Positions 1-8,602 of a DNA stretch of 64,000 nt are shown here, piece by piece. Numbering within the stretch: position 1 is the first letter of the stretch; each line of letters opens with the position of its first letter. Source of the stretch: Rhodospirillaceae bacterium (GTDB lineage: Bacteria; Pseudomonadota; Alphaproteobacteria; Dongiales; Dongiaceae); NCBI GenBank assembly GCA_016712715.1, contig JADJQM010000002.1, positions 310,001-374,000 of the forward strand, given 5' to 3'. A program made the translations under genes and the position numbers. Below the pieces are notes generated by a model that searched no databases, had not been told where the DNA came from, and was given only the letters and a program-made list of their open reading frames with translations.

Positions 1-107
1 TCACCGTCGCCGCCTGGGATCCCAGCGAGCTCGGCCATTACGATCTGGTCTTCACCATGACCAGCGCCAAGCAGAGCCTCCAGGCCAAGCTCGACGATAT
101 CGACTAG
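1..107 (+). CDS. 3' end of an unidentified gene (partial)
   Basis: An open frame enters from the left edge and ends at a TAG at 105-107. Its last 34 codons read TVAAWDPSELGHYD and then a tail rich in charged residues ending KLDDID. Codon use fits the rest of the window. The fragment is too short to assign to a family. It is followed by a long non-coding stretch, so it is the last gene of whatever operon lies to the left. Confidence 0.5.
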   Translation, partial: TVAAWDPSELGHYDLVFTMTSAKQSLQAKLDDID

Positions 108-753
108 GGCGAGACCGCGGTCTCAGCCCCTCCCTTCTATTCCCTCCCACCTTCAGGGGGGGGTAGTGGGGGGAGTCAATTCATCAAAATTTACACACAG
201 TTTCAATTACTTAACAGAATCCGACCGCCATGCTGCGGCTTTGTGACCCGCGTCACTGCAAATCCGGTGCGACCGGCCCAATATCATAGGCGTCGGCGGG
301 ATCACCCCCCTCCCTGTGACCCCGCCGGGAGTTTCCCTGAGTTTGCGATTGAGAAATGACTTGGGTGTACCCGGATCGGACCTCTGGTCCCCAACCCCAC
401 ACCCCGCCGGCGGGCGATCTCTGCCCCCCTAAACTGCCCGTCGGCGACCCTCTTCTCCCCCCATTCCGGCCCACATTTTTTCAGCGGGCGGCCCAGAAGC
501 GTCATATCGATGTCATCTTCGCGCCCAAATGATCCGCTATTGCTGCCAGCCAATGATGCAGAACAATCAGGCGAGACCGATGCGATGAATGTCATTGCCA
601 AGCGAGATGATGTTTTTGTGAAGCCTGTGCTGATCGGCGTGCGCGGCTGGTACTTCAAGCCCCTGAAGCAGATCCAGAGCGGCTACCGCGCCGTGCGCGC
701 GAGTTGCCTCATGCCGCGTCCAGCCAACGATCGCTAGAGGCGTTCGCTGATCG
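108..753. other. Intergenic region without a convincing gene
   Basis: These 646 bases contain G-runs and C-runs, a more AT-rich patch around 175-225 and no frame with convincing coding character. An open frame at 510-737 (75 codons) and an antisense frame at 302-658 overlap each other and resemble nothing I recognise. The region could hold the promoter of neither neighbour, because the gene to the left ends here and the gene to the right is convergent. Confidence 0.4.
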
Positions 754-1656
754 CTACAGCTTCATCTCGATGAGGCTGTAATCCTTCGGCAGTTTCGCAG
801 CCTTGATATCGAGGCGGTCTTCAACCAGCGGAATCTCCACGATCGTCCCCTCATCGAGGGTGAGGCGCAGGATCGCGTCGGTGAAGAGCTCGGCGGGCTT
901 CCCCTTCTTCTCAACGAAGATGCGGTCGGTGCCCTTGGGGAAGGTCGCGTTCACCAGTTCCAGCCGCGCCATCCATTCCAGCGGCGCGTCATGGTCCATA
1001 TCGTCCTGCGACGCCACCAGCATCAGGCGCTGCAAGGGCGCCGTCTCGGTCGCATAGCTGATGATGACGGCGCCGTTCTTGTTGTCGCCGAACAGCTCGT
1101 CATCGGCAGCGGTGATGCGGGCATGATGGGCAAAGAGGCGCTCGAACTCGAACCCGCCTTGCGCACCCATCGACACCCATCGCCGATAGGTATTGTCGGC
1201 CGTGGTATTGAAGAGATATTTGCCGCTTTCCAGGGAATAGATCGCCCGCGTCGGCATCTCGACGCAGCAGCCGTAGCGCGTGAGCGTCAGGAACGACCCC
1301 AGCGCATCGACCGCATCGGCCTTGGCCTCGATGGTGAAGGCGGCTTCACCCTTGCCGCTGTCGCTGAGCGGATAGGCGGTGACCTTCGCGGTCGCTGCGT
1401 CGATCACCTGTTCGATCATCGGCCCTTCGACGGCGCTCACATGCTGCTCGATCTCGAGAAGTTGATAGATGAGCGCGTTCTTCGCCGCGACCGAGGGCAG
1501 CAGATTGGTCTGGTAGCGGCGGCTGTCGGTGACGACGCGGAAATTCTCGCCCTCCTTGGCGACCGAGATGGTCGAGGGCGCCGATTCCTGCACCAATGGT
1601 TCGGCAAAGGCAAAGGACGGCGCCAGCAAGGCCGCCGCCAGCAGGAGAAAGCGCAT
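754..1656 (-). CDS. Predicted secreted protein of unknown function
   Basis: The 300-residue product begins with a clear Sec signal peptide, MRFLLLAAALLAPSFAFA, with likely cleavage before EPLVQ, so it should be periplasmic or secreted. The ATG has a ribosome site AGGTGATCC just upstream. The mature part has no transmembrane segment and no motif I recognise. It holds a CC pair near residue 130 and alternating polar and hydrophobic stretches suggesting beta structure. It lies 76 bases downstream of the amine oxidase gene on the same strand and may be the last gene of the polyamine operon, but nothing in its sequence ties it to that pathway. Confidence 0.7.
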   Translation of the reverse strand: MRFLLLAAALLAPSFAFAEPLVQESAPSTISVAKEGENFRVVTDSRRYQTNLLPSVAAKNALIYQLLEIEQHVSAVEGPMIEQVIDAATAKVTAYPLSDSGKGEAAFTIEAKADAVDALGSFLTLTRYGCCVEMPTRAIYSLESGKYLFNTTADNTYRRWVSMGAQGGFEFERLFAHHARITAADDELFGDNKNGAVIISYATETAPLQRLMLVASQDDMDHDAPLEWMARLELVNATFPKGTDRIFVEKKGKPAELFTDAILRLTLDEGTIVEIPLVEDRLDIKAAKLPKDYSLIEMKL

Positions 1657-1732
1657 GGATCACCTATGGTTGGATTGCGTCCCGGACAGAATCACATGAC
1701 TTCGTCGCGCCGACAAGCCAACCGGTTCACGC

Positions 1733-3070
1733 CTATTTCAGCGCGTCCTTGATGCCATAGGTCATATAGGCGCCGCGCAGGTAAAGCGGCCGCAGCACCG
1801 GAAACGGAAATTTGGGCGGCGCCTTGCGCATGAATTCCGGACGCTCCTCCGGTCCACCCGCCATCACCCGCGCCGCAGCCCGCCCCGACCAAGTGCCCAT
1901 GGCGACACCATTGCCGTGATAGCACATGGCGAAATAGGTGCCGGGCTGCTCGTCCCAGGCGCCGACATGGGGCACCAGATCCTGCGCCAGGCACAGCAGG
2001 CCCGACCAGCGATGGGTGATGTCGACATGCTTCCATTCGGGGTAATAGGCGCGGAACGCCGCCTCGATATTGTCGAGCTGCCGCTCCAGCGCATCGGGTG
2101 CTGCGGAGAGGCCACCGCGCCCGCCGAACATGAATCGGCCATCGGGCAGCAGGCGGAAATAATGGAGCAGGTAGCGCAGATCATAGACCGGCGTGGTATT
2201 GGTCCAGCCCTGCGCCCCCAGCTCGTTCTGGTTCATCGGCCGCGTCACCACGATCGACGACAAGGCCGGCAGGATGCGCCCGCCGAAATCGCCATGAAGA
2301 TCCTCCGGCGTGTAGCCCGCCGTGGCGATCAGCACCTTGTTCGCCTTCACCCGGCCGCGCGGCGTGGTCAGCACATGCTTCGCCCCCTCGCGCACCCAGT
2401 TGATGACCTCGCTGTTGGCAAAGATCCGGGCGCCGGTCTTGGCGGTCGCGGCCGCAAGCCCGTTCACATATTTCCACGGGTTGAGGCCGAAGCCGACCGG
2501 ATTGGCGACGCCGGCATGAAGCCCCGGCGAATTGAAGCCGCCCGCCACCAACTCTTCCTTCGACATGTAAACTTCGGTGGCGCCGAAGGTCTTCGCCATG
2601 AATTCGGCTTCTTCCTTCAGCGCATCCGCCATGTCCGGCTTGTGGGCGAGCGATATCTCACCGGTCCCGGTCTTGTCGATATCGAGCCCTTCGCGCGCCA
2701 CGATCTCGGCCACCAATTCGACCGATCCCTTCTGGCTGCGCCAGAAGGTCTGCGTCTCCGCAAGGCCGAATTTCTTCAGCATCTTGCTCCAGGGCATCTT
2801 CGACGAGCCCATGCAGCAGAAACCGCCATTGCGCCCCGAGGCGCCCCAGCCGATCTCGGCCCGCTCCAGCACCACGGCCTCGATCCCATGATCGCGCTGC
2901 AGATGATAGGCGGCGGAAAGACCGGTGAGCCCGCCGCCGATGATGGCGACATCGGTCTCGATCTCGGATTCCAGCGCCGGATAGGACGGGAAATCGGTCT
3001 TCGAGTCCCGCCACCAGCTCTTGACCGGTGTTGCGGGATCGAGAGCGCTCGGATGATAAAGATGCTTCAT
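1733..3070 (-). CDS. FAD-dependent amine oxidoreductase, DAO family (PuuB-like)
   Basis: This is a 445-residue DAO-fold flavoenzyme. The N-terminal dinucleotide-binding motif is VAIIGGGLTGLSAAYHL, followed by the conserved GRNGGFC segment typical of gamma-glutamylputrescine oxidase relatives. The ATG at 3070 overlaps the stop of the aldehyde dehydrogenase by four bases (ATGA), which fixes the start and indicates translational coupling. The family oxidises primary or secondary amines to an aldehyde with release of ammonia and peroxide. The adjacent dehydrogenase would then oxidise the aldehyde. No PuuA glutamine-synthetase-like ligase or PuuD hydrolase lies nearby, so the substrate may be a free rather than gamma-glutamylated amine. 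Substrate identity is inference. Confidence 0.85.
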   Translation of the reverse strand: MKHLYHPSALDPATPVKSWWRDSKTDFPSYPALESEIETDVAIIGGGLTGLSAAYHLQRDHGIEAVVLERAEIGWGASGRNGGFCCMGSSKMPWSKMLKKFGLAETQTFWRSQKGSVELVAEIVAREGLDIDKTGTGEISLAHKPDMADALKEEAEFMAKTFGATEVYMSKEELVAGGFNSPGLHAGVANPVGFGLNPWKYVNGLAAATAKTGARIFANSEVINWVREGAKHVLTTPRGRVKANKVLIATAGYTPEDLHGDFGGRILPALSSIVVTRPMNQNELGAQGWTNTTPVYDLRYLLHYFRLLPDGRFMFGGRGGLSAAPDALERQLDNIEAAFRAYYPEWKHVDITHRWSGLLCLAQDLVPHVGAWDEQPGTYFAMCYHGNGVAMGTWSGRAAARVMAGGPEERPEFMRKAPPKFPFPVLRPLYLRGAYMTYGIKDALK

Positions 3071-4593
3071 GATTTTTTGCTCAGATTCCAACGACCGCCG
3101 CGTTCGGCATAGAACGCATCGGAATAAGGATACCACCAGGATTGCAGTTCCGCCTTGTGATCCAGCATCACCATCTTCGACTGCCGGAAGGCGTTGAGGC
3201 CGAGGCGGGAGAGCGCGCGGCCGAGGCCCGAGAGCTTCCACCCACCGAAGGGCAGCGCGTCATTGTCGCCCAGCACATTGTTGACCCAGACCATGCCGGC
3301 CTGCAATTCATCCACCGCCGCCATGGCCTCTTCAAGGTCGGCGGTGAAGATCGACGCTCCCAGGCCGAAGCGCGACTGGTTGGCGAGGCGAATGGCTTCC
3401 GCGAAATCGCGCACGCGGATGATGGGCGCCACCGGCCCGAACATTTCCGCCTGCATGAGGTCCATCTGCGGCGTGACATCGGTCAAGATGGTGGGTTCAT
3501 AGAACCAGCCGGTGTTGTGCGCCGACGGCACGCGGCCGCCGCAGGCGATTTTGGCGCCCTGCGCCACCGCCTGGTCGACGAGGCGCATCACCTTGGCGCG
3601 CGCGGCTTCCGAGACCAGCGGCCCGATCTCGACATTGCCGAGGCCGGGGCCGATGCGCAAAGCCTTGGTGCGTTCGACCATGGCGCTCACAAACGCATCA
3701 TGCACCTTCTCATGCACATAAAGACGCTCGGTCGAAGTGCAGATCTGCCCGGAGAGATGGAAGGCGCCGGTCACCGCCGCCGCCGCCGCGATCTCCGGAT
3801 CGGCACTGTCCATGACGATCATCGGGTCCGACCCGCCGGCCTCGATGACGCAGGGCTTCAGCAGCCGCCCGCAGGCGGCGGCGACATCGCGCCCCGCCTC
3901 GACCGAGCCGGTGAAAGCGACGACGCCGATGCGGTCATCGTTGATCAATGCCTTTGCGGTCTCGACACCGCCGGTCACACAGGAAACGAGGCCAGCGGGC
4001 AGCGCCTTGAAATGTTCCATGAAAGCGAGCGTCGAGAGCGAGGTCGCTGGCGCCGGCTTGATCACCACCGCATTGCCGGCCGCCAATGACGCCGCCACAG
4101 TGAAGGCCATGAGGATGATCGGGAAGTTATAGGGCACGATATGCGCGGTGACGCCGAAAGGATACCAGCGCGCATATTGCGTCGAGCCCGGCGCGGTGGG
4201 TGCCGCCATGAACCCGCCATCGTCGCGGGCAAGTTCGGCGAAATAGCGGAAGATCGGCCCGACATTCATGAGCTCGCCCACGGATTCCGTGAAGGGCTTG
4301 CCCATCTCGAGCGTCATCAGTTCCGCAGCCGGCCCCGCCGTCGCCGCCGCCATCGCATCAGCGAGGCGATGCAAGGCCGCAGCCCGGCTCTTGCCGTCGA
4401 GCGTCGCCCAATCCTTCTGCGCTTCCTGCGCCTTTTGCAGCACCGCATCCAGCGATAGCGGCGCACATTGCGCAATCCGCCCCACGGTCGAGAGATCGGC
4501 CGGGTTCTTCACCTCGGTCAACGGCGCACTTGGCGCCGCCACATAGTCATTGGCGACGAAAATCTGGCCAAGGGTGGGATCGAAGGTTGGCAT
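3067..4593 (-). CDS. NAD(P)-dependent aldehyde dehydrogenase
   Basis: The product of about 508 residues is a full-length aldehyde dehydrogenase. The catalytic cysteine lies in GQICTSTERLYV and the general-base glutamate region reads VIEAGGSDPMIV. The conserved FTGSVEAGRDVAAAC and GPVAPIIRV segments are also present. It probably converts the aminoaldehyde made by the coupled downstream amine oxidase to an amino acid (as PuuC or GabD do). I chose the ATG at 4593. An ATG at 4620 and a GTG at 4644 are in frame, but both lie within a palindromic repeat (4616-4706) and have no ribosome site. The gene overlaps the oxidase by four bases. Confidence 0.88.
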   Translation of the reverse strand: MPTFDPTLGQIFVANDYVAAPSAPLTEVKNPADLSTVGRIAQCAPLSLDAVLQKAQEAQKDWATLDGKSRAAALHRLADAMAAATAGPAAELMTLEMGKPFTESVGELMNVGPIFRYFAELARDDGGFMAAPTAPGSTQYARWYPFGVTAHIVPYNFPIILMAFTVAASLAAGNAVVIKPAPATSLSTLAFMEHFKALPAGLVSCVTGGVETAKALINDDRIGVVAFTGSVEAGRDVAAACGRLLKPCVIEAGGSDPMIVMDSADPEIAAAAAVTGAFHLSGQICTSTERLYVHEKVHDAFVSAMVERTKALRIGPGLGNVEIGPLVSEAARAKVMRLVDQAVAQGAKIACGGRVPSAHNTGWFYEPTILTDVTPQMDLMQAEMFGPVAPIIRVRDFAEAIRLANQSRFGLGASIFTADLEEAMAAVDELQAGMVWVNNVLGDNDALPFGGWKLSGLGRALSRLGLNAFRQSKMVMLDHKAELQSWWYPYSDAFYAERGGRWNLSKKS

Positions 4594-4615
4594 GGTGATA
4601 CTCGCAGAAAAAATC

Positions 4616-4706
4616 GTCATGGTCGGCGAAGGCCGACCACCCACGAGTTTGCCGGCAACAGAGAGGAAGTCGTGGGTGGTCCGCCTACGCGGACCATGAC
4701 GAAATG
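4616..4706. repeat. Double REP-like palindrome, copy 1
   Basis: Two palindromic units lie in opposite orientation. The left one is GGTCGGC-GAAG-GCCGACC and the right one is GGTCCGC-CTAC-GCGGACC. Inner arms ACCACCCACGA and TCGTGGGTGGT pair with each other. The right unit ends GACCATGACGAAATG, exactly as a second copy at 11409-11443 does. The element sits between the second cupin and the aldehyde dehydrogenase and could fold in the operon mRNA. Confidence 0.75.
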
Positions 4707-4709
4707 GCG

Positions 4710-5054
4710 TTACCGAATCATATAAACTTTCCGCACCGTCTCATGGACCCGGCAGGTGCCCTTCCAATCCTGCGGAAAGAACGCGATCGTATCGGGATAG
4801 ATCTCGATCACTTCGCCGCTCTCATGGGTATAGGTGCAGCGGCCCAGCATGAAATGGCAGAACTCGTCGCGGGTCACATGGCAGTTCCAGAAGCCCGGCG
4901 TGCAGATCCAGATGCCGGTCTCGTTCTCGCCATTCGGCCCCTTGTGCAGCAGCACGCCGCTGGTCATGGACTGGCCTTCGATCATGGTCGGAATCGGGCC
5001 CCAATCCTTGACCTCGGTCACGGATTTCGGATTGTAGATCACGGGTGTGGTCAT
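4710..5054 (-). CDS. Small cupin-domain protein (DUF861-type)
   Basis: This 114-residue single-domain cupin carries DEFCHFMLGRCTYTHESGE in the first cupin motif and a second motif ending in HETVRKVYMI. The ATG at 5054 has an AGGAG ribosome site ten bases upstream. It is closely related to its neighbour at 5068-5451 and to the one at 14084-14464, and all three share DEFCH and a final VRKxY or LRNVY. Such cupins recur in polyamine and amino-acid catabolic operons of alphaproteobacteria, and their catalytic role is not established. The Glu and His of the first motif could bind metal. Confidence 0.8.
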   Translation of the reverse strand: MTTPVIYNPKSVTEVKDWGPIPTMIEGQSMTSGVLLHKGPNGENETGIWICTPGFWNCHVTRDEFCHFMLGRCTYTHESGEVIEIYPDTIAFFPQDWKGTCRVHETVRKVYMIR

Positions 5055-5067
5055 GGGTCGCCTGCTC

Positions 5068-5451
5068 CTATCGCAGCATATAGACATTGCGCAGGGTCTC
5101 ATGGACCGTGCAGATGCCGGTCCAGCCGGCGGTGAAATGGACGCAGGTCCCGGGCTTGACCTCGATCACCTCGCCATCGTCACGCACATAAGTGGCGCGA
5201 CCACTGATGAAATGACAGAACTCGTCGCGCGGGATGGAGAGCGGCCATTTGCCCGGCGTCACCACCCACAGCCCCGTTTCCGGCGAATTGCCGCCGACGC
5301 TCGCATCCGGCCGTTTGAACAGCAGACGGCCCGAGGATTTCGACGGACCTTCCAGGCAATCCGGCTGTTCGCCCCAATCGGCAAGATCGTCGAAGGTGAG
5401 GGCGTCATAGATATGCGGTGCCGAAGAATCGAGTTTCGCTCTGTTGCTCAC
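5068..5451 (-). CDS. Small cupin-domain protein (DUF861-type)
   Basis: This 127-residue cupin contains DEFCHFISGRATYVRDDGE followed by EVKPGTCVHFTAGWTG and the tail HETLRNVYMLR. It starts at a GTG whose bases overlap the TGA of the glycosyltransferase (GTGA), so the two are translationally coupled. It is a paralogue of the next gene in the operon, with a 13-base gap between them. Two different small cupins in tandem suggest either a heteromeric protein or handling of two related compounds. The function is unknown. Confidence 0.8.
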   Translation of the reverse strand: MSNRAKLDSSAPHIYDALTFDDLADWGEQPDCLEGPSKSSGRLLFKRPDASVGGNSPETGLWVVTPGKWPLSIPRDEFCHFISGRATYVRDDGEVIEVKPGTCVHFTAGWTGICTVHETLRNVYMLR

Positions 5452-6746
5452 GGTTTAAATGTCCCTGTGGTCGCGATTTCGGCCAGGATATTGGCGGCCT
5501 TCTCGGTGCCCTTGGCGGCCTGCATGTGCTTGGCTACCTCATTGAGGCGCTGCTTCATCGCCTTGTCGCCCAGCAGGCGCGCGATCATCGACGACAATTG
5601 TTCCTCGGTCCAGGTATAGCGCGGCAGCTGGTCGCCATAGCCCGTGTCGTGGATGCGCGCAGCATTGTCGAGCCCATCCCAGCAGAACGGCATGATGATC
5701 GCAGGCTTCCCGAAATAGAGCGCCTCGTTGAAGCTGTTATTGCCGCCATGATGGATGAAGAGATCGACATGCGGAATGACCGCCGGCTGCGGATACCAGC
5801 TCTCCAGATGCACATTGCCCGGCACGTCCTGATATTCGCCGATATAATCGCCGACATTCATCAGGAACCGGTAGGGCAGCTTGGCAAAGGCCTTGATGAG
5901 GTTCTTGTAGAGATCGACATCCGCCGCCCCCAGCGAGCCGTAGGACACATAGATCAGCGGCTTGTCGTTGTGCACGCTGAAGGTCGGGACGGTGTACTGC
6001 CCCTCGTCGCGCACGCAGCCTTCGAGATATTGGAAGCGCTTGGGATCGAGCGGTGTGCGGCGCTTGAAGGCGAGCGGCTTCGGATAGAGCAGGAGGTTCA
6101 TGGTCGGCGAGGCCTCGAAGAACTCGCCCAGCGCATAGGGCGCATGGTCCTGATCTTTGAGGAACGCATTGAAGCGGTCATGGGTCGGTTTCACCAGTTC
6201 CAGGAACCGGTCCTCGAACGCCTTGAAACCGGCCTTGTCATTCTCGTGGCAGCCGGAGAGATGCGGCGGGATATCCGGATCGGGGATCTCGTTCTCCGAG
6301 CAGGAAATGATGCGCACCCAAGGGCAGCCCGCCTTCTTGATGGCCGGGAACAGGATGACATTGTCGACCGCGACCAGGTCCGGCTTGATGCGCGCGAGAT
6401 GGGCGTTGAGGCCAGCTTCCGCGATCACCGCGGAATCGACGATCGCTTCCCAGACCGGGATCACATAGGTCGGCAGCTGATCGATGGGCGAGAGGCGGAA
6501 ATGCGGCTGCTTCTCGGCGATGAAATTCGCCCAGAATTTCGCGATCTCTTCATCCGACATGCCGCCGGACATGTCGACCAGGTTTTCCTCGAAGCCATAT
6601 TTCTCGAACACGCCCTTGAAGCCCTTGTCGCAGACAAAGACCGGGTTATGGCCCATGGCCCGCAGACGCTGCGCGATGCCCACACAGTTCAGCGCCGGGC
6701 CGAAGGCAGCCTCCGGAAAGAGGACGATCGTTTTTCCTTTAGTCAT
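5448..6746 (-). CDS. Family 1 (UGT/MGT-like) glycosyltransferase
   Basis: The 432-residue protein has the GT-B layout of UDP-glycosyltransferases. An N-terminal acceptor half begins KTIVLFPEAAFGPALN. The C-terminal donor-binding half has the signature IHHGGNNSFNEALYFGKP followed by IIMPFCWDGLDNAARI, where UGT enzymes carry HGGxNSxxEAL and a D/N-Q pair. It lacks a signal peptide and should be cytoplasmic. It lies 15 bases downstream of potA and overlaps the first cupin, so it is inside the polyamine transport and oxidation operon. That is an unexpected place for such an enzyme. Family members glycosylate small hydrophobic or amine-containing acceptors. The acceptor here is unknown. Confidence 0.85.
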   Translation of the reverse strand: MTKGKTIVLFPEAAFGPALNCVGIAQRLRAMGHNPVFVCDKGFKGVFEKYGFEENLVDMSGGMSDEEIAKFWANFIAEKQPHFRLSPIDQLPTYVIPVWEAIVDSAVIAEAGLNAHLARIKPDLVAVDNVILFPAIKKAGCPWVRIISCSENEIPDPDIPPHLSGCHENDKAGFKAFEDRFLELVKPTHDRFNAFLKDQDHAPYALGEFFEASPTMNLLLYPKPLAFKRRTPLDPKRFQYLEGCVRDEGQYTVPTFSVHNDKPLIYVSYGSLGAADVDLYKNLIKAFAKLPYRFLMNVGDYIGEYQDVPGNVHLESWYPQPAVIPHVDLFIHHGGNNSFNEALYFGKPAIIMPFCWDGLDNAARIHDTGYGDQLPRYTWTEEQLSSMIARLLGDKAMKQRLNEVAKHMQAAKGTEKAANILAEIATTGTFKP

Positions 6747-6761
6747 CGCAAACTCCCCAAC

Positions 6762-7823
6762 TCATTCCGACAAGATCAAACTATGCGCCGCCGGCCAGCC
6801 GCACCAGACCCGGTTGCCGCGCGCGACATGGGTGGTGATCGGGTTGGCCGCATGGACGCGCGCCACCACGGGCTTGTCCTGGCCATCCAGGCGCAGATGC
6901 AGCATCAGATCCTGGCCGAGATAAGCAAGGCCCTCGACCTCCGCCGCGATGGCGCCAGCCATTTCGGCATCCTGTACCGCAATCCGTTCCGGCCGCACGG
7001 CAAGCGCGCCCGCCGCACCCAGCGGCACGTCGTCGAGATTGGCCGCATTGAACAGGCCAAGGCCCGGCACGGCGAAACCCTCGGCCACGCGCATGCCCTC
7101 GAGGAAATTCATCTGGCCGATGAAGTCAGCCACGAACCGGCTGCCCGGCCGTTCGTAGAGCGCCCGGGGTTCGCCGAGCTGTGCGATGCGGCCTTGGCGC
7201 AGCAGGGCGATCCGGTCCGCCATGGTGAGCGCTTCCTCCTGGTCATGGGTCACGACCAGGAAGGCGATGCCGGTTTCCTGCTGCAGGCGTTTCAACTCGA
7301 TCTGCATCTGCTCGCGCAGTTTCTTGTCAAGCGCCCCCAAAGGCTCATCGAGCAGCAGCAGTTTCGGTCGCTTCACCAGGGCGCGCGCCAGTGCCACGCG
7401 CTGCTTCTGCCCGCCCGACAATTGCACGGGCTTCCGCTTGGCCAGTGCCGACAATTGCACCAGTTCCAGCACCGCATCGACGCGTTTAGTGAGTTCCGTC
7501 CCGCGCAAGCCTTCCATCTCCAGCCCATAGGCAACATTGCCCGCGACACTCATATGCGGGAACAGCGCGTAGGATTGGAACATGAGGTTGATCGGCCGCT
7601 TGTTGGCCTTGATGCCGGTGATGTCGACACCGTCCAGCAGGATGCGCCCCTGGTCCGGCTGCTCGAAGCCTGCGATCATGCGCAGCAACGTGGTCTTGCC
7701 GCAGCCGGACGGCCCCAGCAGCGCAAAGAACTCGTTGCCACCCACTTCCAGCGACAGATTGTCGACCGCCGCCACCGGACCGAAGCTCTTCGAGACGCCC
7801 ACAACCTCCAGCAATGCGCTCAT
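6762..7823 (-). CDS. potA: Polyamine ABC transporter ATP-binding protein
   Basis: This 353-residue ATPase has Walker A GPSGCGKTT, signature LSGGQKQRVALARAL, Walker B LLLLDEPLGALD and a switch histidine in VVTHDQEEAL. A C-terminal TOBE-like regulatory domain contains LAVRPERIAV. The Q-loop region NLMFQSYALFPHM is the form found in PotA/PotG ATPases. It energises import of putrescine- or spermidine-like polyamines with the two permeases encoded just upstream. Its ATG overlaps the stop of potC by four bases. A second, distinct PotA is encoded at 23760-24854. Confidence 0.92.
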   Translation of the reverse strand: MSALLEVVGVSKSFGPVAAVDNLSLEVGGNEFFALLGPSGCGKTTLLRMIAGFEQPDQGRILLDGVDITGIKANKRPINLMFQSYALFPHMSVAGNVAYGLEMEGLRGTELTKRVDAVLELVQLSALAKRKPVQLSGGQKQRVALARALVKRPKLLLLDEPLGALDKKLREQMQIELKRLQQETGIAFLVVTHDQEEALTMADRIALLRQGRIAQLGEPRALYERPGSRFVADFIGQMNFLEGMRVAEGFAVPGLGLFNAANLDDVPLGAAGALAVRPERIAVQDAEMAGAIAAEVEGLAYLGQDLMLHLRLDGQDKPVVARVHAANPITTHVARGNRVWCGWPAAHSLILSE

Positions 7824-8602
7824 GCGTCCACCTCGCGGTTGATGCGTTGCGAGAGGAAGATGAGGAAGAACGAGACGAGCATCACGATGGTGGCCACCGC
7901 ATTGACGTCCGGCGTCACACCGAATCGGATCATGGCGTAAATCTGCATGGGAAAGGTGATGGAAGCGGAACTGGGCCCGCTGGTGAAATAGGCAATGATG
8001 AATTCGTCGAACGACAAGGTGAAGCCGAGGAGTGCTGCCGCGATCACACCCGGCGCAATGACCGGCAGGGTCACCCGGCGGAAAGTCGTGAACTCACCCG
8101 CACCGAGATCGATCGAGGCTTCGATGATCGAGCGGTCGAAATGCTTGAAGCGAGTCCGCACGACGGCACACACAAACGAGATCATGAAGGCGGAATGGCT
8201 GAGGATCACGGAATGCGAGCCCAGCGTGAGCTTGATCAGCGAATAGAAGCTCAAGAGGCTGATCGCCATCACGATGTCGGGGATGATCATGGGGGCGGCG
8301 ATGAGCGCCTCGGTCGCCACCCGCGGCCGCCGCTCTTCGAGCCCCATGGCGAGCAGGGTCCCGATCACGGTCGAAATGATTGTCGCTGCAAAGGCGATGA
8401 ACAGCGAATTGCCCACCGAGGCGATGATCTTCTCATTGGCGAACAATTCGCCATACCATTGCAGCGAAAAGCCGGTCCAGACATTGGGCATGCCGGCCTT
8501 GTTGAAGGAGAGCGCCACCAGCACCAGGATCGGCCCATAGAGAAAGACATAGACCAGCAGCAGGTGTGCGCTGAGCCAGGCCTGGATCGGGTTCCGGCTC
8601 AT
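7820..8602 (-). CDS. potC: Polyamine ABC transporter permease PotC
   Basis: The 260-residue inner-membrane protein has six predicted hydrophobic segments and the EAA loop IEASIDLGAGEFTTFRRVTLP, which contacts the ATPase. The conserved SLSFDEFIIAYFTSGP segment is typical of PotC/PotI permeases. It overlaps potB upstream and potA downstream by four bases each, consistent with equimolar coupled synthesis. Confidence 0.92.
   Translation of the reverse strand: MSRNPIQAWLSAHLLLVYVFLYGPILVLVALSFNKAGMPNVWTGFSLQWYGELFANEKIIASVGNSLFIAFAATIISTVIGTLLAMGLEERRPRVATEALIAAPMIIPDIVMAISLLSFYSLIKLTLGSHSVILSHSAFMISFVCAVVRTRFKHFDRSIIEASIDLGAGEFTTFRRVTLPVIAPGVIAAALLGFTLSFDEFIIAYFTSGPSSASITFPMQIYAMIRFGVTPDVNAVATIVMLVSFFLIFLSQRINREVDA

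Noticed and set aside
510..737. A 75-codon frame near the left edge
   Set aside because: It has no ribosome site, no motif and overlaps an equally plausible antisense frame. I could not support it as a gene.
5418..7940. An 840-codon open frame opposite the glycosyltransferase and potA
   Set aside because: It spans two real genes on the other strand and has the composition of antisense GC-rich DNA.
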